Below, one piece after another: positions 59,156 through 64,000 of a stretch of DNA of 64,000 nt. Under the pieces are notes generated by a model that worked only from the letters and a program-made list of their open reading frames with translations, was not told where the DNA came from and made no database searches. A program made the position numbers and the translations under genes. Origin of the DNA: Salegentibacter salegens. Its GTDB lineage: Bacteria > Bacteroidota > Bacteroidia > Flavobacteriales > Flavobacteriaceae. The stretch is taken from contig NZ_LT670848.1 in assembly GCF_900142975.1 (NCBI RefSeq), positions 3,472,001 to 3,536,000 of the forward strand, given 5' to 3'. Positions within the stretch are counted from its first letter, which is position 1; the number at the start of each line of letters is the position of its first letter.

Positions 59156-59226
59156 AGCCCAAAAGTAAAAAACAAAACCACAGCGCGGCAAGCTTCGGTT
59201 TAAATTTAAAAAAATCCTTCAGGTTA

Positions 59227-60231
59227 ATGGAAGAAGCAAAAGAGATTGTGAACAATATTCAAAAAGGCAGTGTTTCGCCGCTTTACTTTTTAATGGGCGA
59301 AGAACCTTATTATATAGACAGAATCTCAGATTTTATAGCGCAAAATTTACTGGCAGAAGAGGAAAAAGGCTTTAATCAAATTATAATGTACGGCCGCGAT
59401 ACCAGCGTAGACGAAATTATTAGTAATGCCAAGCGCTACCCAATGATGGCCGAAAGGCAGGTGATTATTGTAAAGGAAGCCCAGGATCTTTCCCGAACAA
59501 TTGAAAACCTGGTAGCCTATGCCGAAAATCCGCAGCCTACCACCACTTTGGTTTTTTGCTACAAATATAAAAGCCTGGACAAACGGAAAAAACTTTCTAA
59601 AGTTTTAAAGAAAAACGGGATTTTATTTGAAAGTAAGCGCCTATATGAAAACCAGGTGGCCGACTGGATTATGAAGACCCTAAAAGCCAGGAATTATACT
59701 ATTTCTCCTAAGGCAGCCCAAATGCTGGTAGAATTTTTAGGAATTGATCTTGGAAAAATTGATAATGAGTTAAATAAACTCCAACTTATCACTCCAGAAG
59801 GGACTCAGATAACCCCTGAACTTATTGAACAGAATATAGGGATAAGCAAAGATTTCAATAATTTTGAATTGCGAAAAGCCATAGGAATGCGAGATTCTTT
59901 AAAGGCGCACCGCATTGTAAATTACTTCGCGCAAAACCCGAAAGACAACCCAATGGTGGTGACTATTTCGCTTTTGTTTTCTTATTTCTCACAAATTATG
60001 CAATATCACGGCCTGCCCGATAAATCTAAAGCTAACGTGGCCAAACAGCTAAAAGTGCATCCTTATTTTGTTGGGGATTATATAGCCGCAGCAAAAAATT
60101 ACCCGATGAAAAAAGTGAGTCAGGTTATTGGCCTGCTGCACGAAAGTGATGTAAAAGGAAAAGGCGTTGGCGCCGTAAATGTTTCTCACGGCGATTTACT
60201 TAAAGAATTAATGGTAAAGATTTTAAACTAA
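59227..60231 (+). CDS. holA: DNA polymerase III delta subunit
   Basis: This 334-residue clamp-loader subunit opens the sliding clamp. It begins MEEAKEIVNNIQKGSVSPLY and has the FLMGEEPYYIDRISDFI block and the typical C-terminal YFAQNPKDNPMVVTISLLFSY, here cited as NPKDNPMVVTISLLF. No Walker motifs are present, as expected for delta. The stop is followed without a gap by the menA start. Confidence 0.93.
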   Translation: MEEAKEIVNNIQKGSVSPLYFLMGEEPYYIDRISDFIAQNLLAEEEKGFNQIIMYGRDTSVDEIISNAKRYPMMAERQVIIVKEAQDLSRTIENLVAYAENPQPTTTLVFCYKYKSLDKRKKLSKVLKKNGILFESKRLYENQVADWIMKTLKARNYTISPKAAQMLVEFLGIDLGKIDNELNKLQLITPEGTQITPELIEQNIGISKDFNNFELRKAIGMRDSLKAHRIVNYFAQNPKDNPMVVTISLLFSYFSQIMQYHGLPDKSKANVAKQLKVHPYFVGDYIAAAKNYPMKKVSQVIGLLHESDVKGKGVGAVNVSHGDLLKELMVKILN

Positions 60232-61134
60232 ATGAGTAAAATAAATTTGTGGATTAGCGCTGCCAGGTTAAGAACTTTACCATTATCGGTTTCAGGAATT
60301 ATTGTAGGCACTACCATCGCCGTAGAACAGGGCTTTTTTAATATTAGTATTTTTAGTTTGGCGCTGGCCACCACTTTGGGCTTACAGGTGCTTTCAAATT
60401 TTGCTAACGATTATGGCGATGGTGTTAAAGGAACAGATAATGAAGATAGGGTAGGACCGCAACGCGCCATCCAAAGCGGACTTATTTCTCAGAAGGAAAT
60501 GTTTCTGGGAATTATTATTACCGCTATCGTTACTTTGCTTTTTGCTGTTTTACTTATTTATGCGGCTTTCGGAAAAGAAAATTTAGGATATGCTTTATTT
60601 TTTTTCCTGCTCGGGGTGGGTGCAATTGCGGCGGCCATTAAATATACCGTAGGGAAATCGGCCTACGGTTATCGTGGACTGGGCGATGTTTTTGTGTTTA
60701 TTTTCTTCGGTTTGGTTGCCGTTTACGGTTCTTATTTTTTATATGCGCATCAGTGGAATTGGTATGTGCTACTTCCCGCAATTAGTATTGGTTTGCTAAG
60801 TATAGGAGTGCTAAATTTAAATAATATGCGCGATAGAATTTCAGACGAAAAAGCGGGTAAAAATACTTTGGTAGTGAAACTGGGCGCTAAAAAAGCTAAA
60901 AACTATCATTATTCGCTTATTCTTAGTGCTATTTTGTGCCTGGTTATATTCACCGTGCTTAGCCTGGAAAGTGTAAACGATTTTCTTTATATCCCGGCAT
61001 TAATTCCGTTAATACTTCACCTTAAAAGAGTGGTGGAAAATGAAAATCCCACACTTTTGGATCCTGAACTTAAAATTTTAGCGCTTTCTACCTTCGCCAC
61101 GGCTGTACTTTTTGGTTTAGGCCAGGTATGGTAA
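60232..61134 (+). CDS. menA: 1,4-dihydroxy-2-naphthoate polyprenyltransferase
   Basis: This 300-residue membrane enzyme prenylates DHNA to demethylmenaquinone. It has about eight to nine membrane segments, and the Asp-rich motif NFANDYGDGVKGTDNEDR near residue 62, with a second Asp-containing motif NNMRDRISDEKAGK near 195. It starts directly after the holA stop. menC follows two genes later, so this is part of a menaquinone locus. Confidence 0.95.
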   Translation: MSKINLWISAARLRTLPLSVSGIIVGTTIAVEQGFFNISIFSLALATTLGLQVLSNFANDYGDGVKGTDNEDRVGPQRAIQSGLISQKEMFLGIIITAIVTLLFAVLLIYAAFGKENLGYALFFFLLGVGAIAAAIKYTVGKSAYGYRGLGDVFVFIFFGLVAVYGSYFLYAHQWNWYVLLPAISIGLLSIGVLNLNNMRDRISDEKAGKNTLVVKLGAKKAKNYHYSLILSAILCLVIFTVLSLESVNDFLYIPALIPLILHLKRVVENENPTLLDPELKILALSTFATAVLFGLGQVW

Positions 61135-61151
61135 GAAGTTTAACAAAATTA

Positions 61152-61159
61152 TATATTTG
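61152..61159 (+). promoter_or_regulatory. Candidate -7 box before the UPF0173 gene
   Basis: TATATTTG lies 60 bases upstream of the ATG at 61219, matching TAnnTTTG; -33 support is weak. Confidence 0.35.
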
Positions 61160-61218
61160 GTCTTTTCAAACCTTTTTCAGCGAATCCTTAAATTAGGGCG
61201 AACCATAAAATTTTAGTT

Positions 61219-61899
61219 ATGAAAATCACGTATTACGGACAAAGTTGCTTCGGAATTAAAATAGCAGACCTCAACGTTTTGGTAGATCCGTTTATCACCG
61301 GCAATGAACTCGCTAAGGATAAGATCGATATTAAAGATATTAAAGCCGATTATATTCTACTTACTCACGCACACCAGGATCATACTTTAGATGCCGAAGA
61401 AATTGCAAAGAATACCGGTGCCGTAATTGTGAGTAATTTTGAGATTGCTAACCATTACGAAGAAAAAGGCCTTGAAGTTCACCCAATGAACCACGGCGGA
61501 AGCTGGGACTTTGAATTCGGAAAAGTAAAATACGTAAACGCGATTCATACCAGTTCTTTCCCAGATGGAAAATACGGCGGCCAACCCGGCGGATTTGTAA
61601 TTGAAGGAGAACACAAAAATATTTATATTGCTGGCGATACCGCGCTCACTATGGATATGAAATTGATTCCGCAGCGCACTACATTAGATCTGGCCATTCT
61701 CCCCATTGGCGACAATTTTACAATGGGCGTTGAAGATGCGATTATAGCAAGTGACTTTGTAGAATGTGACAAGGTTTTGGGTTGCCATTATGATACTTTT
61801 GGCTATATTGAAATAGACCACGAAGAAACAAAAAGAAAGTTCTTTGATGAAGGGAAAGACCTTATGCTTCTTGAAATAGGAGAGAGCCTGGAATTATAG
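61219..61899 (+). CDS. UPF0173-type metallo-beta-lactamase-fold hydrolase
   Basis: This 226-residue protein has the metal-binding motif THAHQDH (His50, His52, Asp54, His55) and the later His and Asp ligands in NHGGSW, AGDTALT and GCHYDT. UPF0173 proteins are metal-dependent hydrolases of unsettled substrate. It lies between menA and menC, a place where a thioesterase or hydrolase of menaquinone synthesis would be expected, but no evidence shows that role. Confidence 0.9.
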   Translation: MKITYYGQSCFGIKIADLNVLVDPFITGNELAKDKIDIKDIKADYILLTHAHQDHTLDAEEIAKNTGAVIVSNFEIANHYEEKGLEVHPMNHGGSWDFEFGKVKYVNAIHTSSFPDGKYGGQPGGFVIEGEHKNIYIAGDTALTMDMKLIPQRTTLDLAILPIGDNFTMGVEDAIIASDFVECDKVLGCHYDTFGYIEIDHEETKRKFFDEGKDLMLLEIGESLEL

Positions 61900-61926
61900 T
61901 TTAGGCTTTCTTCGCAACAAAAATAT

Positions 61927-62961
61927 ATGCAGGCAAATTATAAAAAGTATATCTTAAATTTTAAACGCCCCAGCGGAACTTCGCGGGGCGTTCTTACTAC
62001 TAAAGAAACCTGGTTTTTAAAAATCACCGATGGCGATAAAGTTGGTTTCGGTGAATGTGGAATTCTTAGAAGTCTTAGTGTAGATGACAGGCCAGATTAT
62101 GAAGAGAAATTGCAGTGGGTTTGTAACAATATCAATGTAGGCGAAACGATGCTTTGGGAAGAATTAAAAGAATTCCCCAGCATTCAAATTGGGGTAGAAA
62201 TGGCGTTTAGCTCTTTAAATGCCAAAAATCCTTTTGAAATATTTCCATCTGAATTTACTAACGGAAAAGCTTCAATTCCCATAAACGGATTGATATGGAT
62301 GGGAGAAAAGTCTTATATGAAATCTCAAATTCAGGAGAAAATTGAAGCGGGTTTTGATTGTATTAAAATGAAAATTGGCGCCATAGATTTTGAGACTGAA
62401 CTGGAGCTTTTAAAATATATTAGAACCGAATTTTCTTCTGAAGAAATAGAATTACGCGTAGATGCCAACGGCGCGTTTAAACCTGAAGAAGCCCTGGAAA
62501 AACTGAAGCGTTTAAGTGAATTTCAATTACATAGTATAGAGCAACCTTTAAAACAGGGACAGTGGAAGGAAATGGCAGATTTATGCAGAGAAACTCCGCT
62601 GCCTATAGCTTTAGACGAAGAATTGATTGGGATCTTTGATGTAACAAAAAAGAAAGAATTGTTACAAACAATAAAGCCTCAATATATTATTTTGAAGCCG
62701 AGTTTAATCGGTGGCTTTAAAGGCACACAAGATTGGATAGATTTAGCCGAAGACAGCAAGATTGGCTGGTGGATAACCAGTGCTTTGGAAAGTAATTTGG
62801 GCCTAAATGCCATTTCACAATTTACGTATACAAAAAACAGTAAAATGCCGCAGGGACTTGGCACAGGAAGTTTATACACCAATAATATTCAAAGTCCTCT
62901 AGAGGTAGAAAAAGGAAATATTCAATATAATCCAGCCAAAAGTTGGGAATTTAATTTTTAG
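61927..62961 (+). CDS. menC: o-Succinylbenzoate synthase
   Basis: This 344-residue enolase-superfamily enzyme dehydrates SHCHC to OSB in menaquinone synthesis. Catalytic and metal residues are Lys in CIKMKIG, Asp in RVDANGAF, Glu in SIEQPL, Asp in ALDEELIG and Lys in ILKPSLIGG. The length and the start MQANYKKYILNFKRPSG fit Bacteroidota MenC. It is four bases upstream of the CPBP protease gene, in the same direction as menA. Confidence 0.93.
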   Translation: MQANYKKYILNFKRPSGTSRGVLTTKETWFLKITDGDKVGFGECGILRSLSVDDRPDYEEKLQWVCNNINVGETMLWEELKEFPSIQIGVEMAFSSLNAKNPFEIFPSEFTNGKASIPINGLIWMGEKSYMKSQIQEKIEAGFDCIKMKIGAIDFETELELLKYIRTEFSSEEIELRVDANGAFKPEEALEKLKRLSEFQLHSIEQPLKQGQWKEMADLCRETPLPIALDEELIGIFDVTKKKELLQTIKPQYIILKPSLIGGFKGTQDWIDLAEDSKIGWWITSALESNLGLNAISQFTYTKNSKMPQGLGTGSLYTNNIQSPLEVEKGNIQYNPAKSWEFNF

Positions 62962-62964
62962 TAA

Positions 62965-63906
62965 ATGTATATAGCACAAGCGTTCCGGTTTCATCACGAA
63001 TTATGGAGATATATTATTGGAGTAGTTATAATCATGATTGCGGTTTTTATAGCCCAAATCCCGTTTCTTGTAGCCTTGACTTTAGAAGGCGGATTTGATG
63101 CCGCTATGGACCAATCAGGAATATTGAAAGTCTTAGATTCAAACCTTACGCTCTTTTTCTTATTATTACCTTTTGCAGCCGGTCTTGTTGCGGTTTTATT
63201 CAATGCAAAATACCTGCATTCACAACCATTAAAAACCCTTACAACTACCCGAAAGAAGATAGATTGGAGTAGATTTTTCTTTGCTTTTATGCTGGTAGCG
63301 GTTTTTACTATTCTTACCACTTTGGGATATTATTTCTTCTACCCCGAAGATTATCAGTTAAATTTTGAACCAACATCTTTTCTTATTTTATTAGGAATTG
63401 CTGTTATATTTATTCCTCTACAAACTAGTTTTGAGGAATATATGTTCCGGGGATATTTAATGCAGGGATTAGGTGTTTTTGCCAAAAATCGCTGGGTTCC
63501 ATTATTCCTCACTTCCTTTATATTCGGTGGTCTTCATTATTTTAATCCGGAGGTTGGTCAACTGGGGGATATAATTATGATCCACTATATTGGTACCGGG
63601 TTTATGCTTGGGATTATGACCCTTATGGATGAGGGTCTCGAACTGGCACTTGGTTTCCATGCCGCCAATAATTTGGTAGCAGCGCTTCTAGTTACTGCCG
63701 ACTGGACTGCCTTTCAAACCGAATCTATATTTAAAGACGTCTCTGCACCTATCGCAAGCTTTTGGGATGTGGCCATTCCAGTATTCATAATTTATCCGCT
63801 TTTTCTTTTTATTATGGCTAAAAAATATGGTTGGAGCAATTGGAAAAATAAACTTTTTGGAAAGATAGAAAAGCCTGAAACCTTAAAACTTTCAGAAGAA
63901 AGTTAA
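62965..63906 (+). CDS. CPBP-family intramembrane glutamic endopeptidase
   Basis: This 313-residue membrane protein has about eight segments. The CPBP/ABI motifs are EEYMFRGYL (motif 1), GGLHYFNP (motif 2) and GFHAANN (motif 3). The family includes CAAX-prenyl protease Rce1 and many bacterial bacteriocin-immunity or maturation proteases. The substrate is unknown. It follows menC by three bases, so it is co-transcribed with it. Confidence 0.9.
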   Translation: MYIAQAFRFHHELWRYIIGVVIIMIAVFIAQIPFLVALTLEGGFDAAMDQSGILKVLDSNLTLFFLLLPFAAGLVAVLFNAKYLHSQPLKTLTTTRKKIDWSRFFFAFMLVAVFTILTTLGYYFFYPEDYQLNFEPTSFLILLGIAVIFIPLQTSFEEYMFRGYLMQGLGVFAKNRWVPLFLTSFIFGGLHYFNPEVGQLGDIIMIHYIGTGFMLGIMTLMDEGLELALGFHAANNLVAALLVTADWTAFQTESIFKDVSAPIASFWDVAIPVFIIYPLFLFIMAKKYGWSNWKNKLFGKIEKPETLKLSEES

Positions 63907-63967
63907 AACTATCATTACAATTTGCTAACTTTCAAAAGAGAGAAAAGTAACATATTTGGTTTTAAAT

Positions 63968-64000
63968 ATGGCAGATAAATATAAAGTACCGGAAACCCAC
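63968..64000 (+). CDS. Start of an unidentified gene, cut by window end
   Basis: An ATG at 63968 opens MADKYKVPETH, and the window ends. The spacing (61 bases after the CPBP gene) suggests a real start, but 11 residues are too few to identify it. It may be another member of the menaquinone locus. Confidence 0.4.
   Translation, partial: MADKYKVPETH

Noticed and set aside
1..64000. CRISPR array, phage region or integron integrase
   Set aside because: No regularly spaced repeats, cas genes, phage structural genes or integron-type integrase were seen; the one tyrosine recombinase belongs to the IS91-type element.

Overview
The window is chromosomal DNA from a member of the Bacteroidota, most likely family Flavobacteriaceae. 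The evidence is AT-rich coding sequence, weak or absent Shine-Dalgarno sites, several TAnnTTTG -7 promoter boxes typical of the phylum, RpoB/RpoC of flavobacterial type followed by a DUF3467 gene, menaquinone genes, malate:quinone oxidoreductase, DUF4136/DUF4369 lipoproteins, OmpA-type lipoproteins, and IPP isomerase beside a pterin synthase. I cannot fix the genus; a marine Gramella/Salegentibacter-like organism is only a guess.

Layout. 1-7 kb: 3' part of rpoB, rpoC, two stacked terminators and a DUF3467 gene. 7-15.4 kb: Ppx/GppA-HD phosphatase, AGCS symporter, prfC, an OmpA fusion protein, an idi / pterin synthase / peroxiredoxin operon, a small helical protein and tRNA-Thr(UGU). 15.6-25.7 kb: mqo, an OFA-type MFS carrier, a DUF4369 lipoprotein, a DUF819 membrane protein, an operon of SPFH protein, secreted alpha/beta hydrolase, a 55-residue Arc-type regulator and a HAD phosphatase, an S1/P1 nuclease, AlkB and a DoxX-like protein. 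26-31 kb: TPR hybrid histidine kinase, htpG and a TetR-like regulator. 31.36-33.78 kb: an IS91-type element with a tyrosine recombinase and an HUH transposase, inserted seven bases into the coding region of an AarF/UbiB kinase gene. 35-40 kb: ketoacyl-ACP synthase III, YefM-YoeB toxin-antitoxin, a DUF2007 pair, a membrane protein with a large nested palindrome at its stop codon, a fasciclin protein and a DUF4136 lipoprotein. 40-55 kb: pheT, recG, an M1 aminopeptidase coupled to two tandem patatin-like genes, a small membrane protein, an FMN glutamate-synthase-like protein, an M20 amidohydrolase, and a UvrD-type helicase. 55-64 kb: DUF2945, YrdC/YciO, alpha/beta hydrolase, OmpA lipoprotein, glycosyltransferase, solitary HsdR_N-like nuclease domain, holA, menA, UPF0173 hydrolase, menC, CPBP protease and the first codons of another gene.

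The strongest unexplained signal is a dispersed double-hairpin repeat found three times, always between convergent transcription units (15492-15568, 28445-28505, 40048-40129). All six hairpins are perfect 8-bp stems whose variable bases change in compensating pairs, and two copies lie in the loop of a larger terminator-like inverted repeat of unrelated sequence. The second is the IS91-type insertion: removing 31361-33782 restores an intact in-frame start of the aarF-like gene. Other points of interest are a DJ-1-like Cys-His domain fused to OmpA, a nested palindrome at 37622-37788, and a recombinase gene whose only nearby ATG is out of frame across an A8 run.
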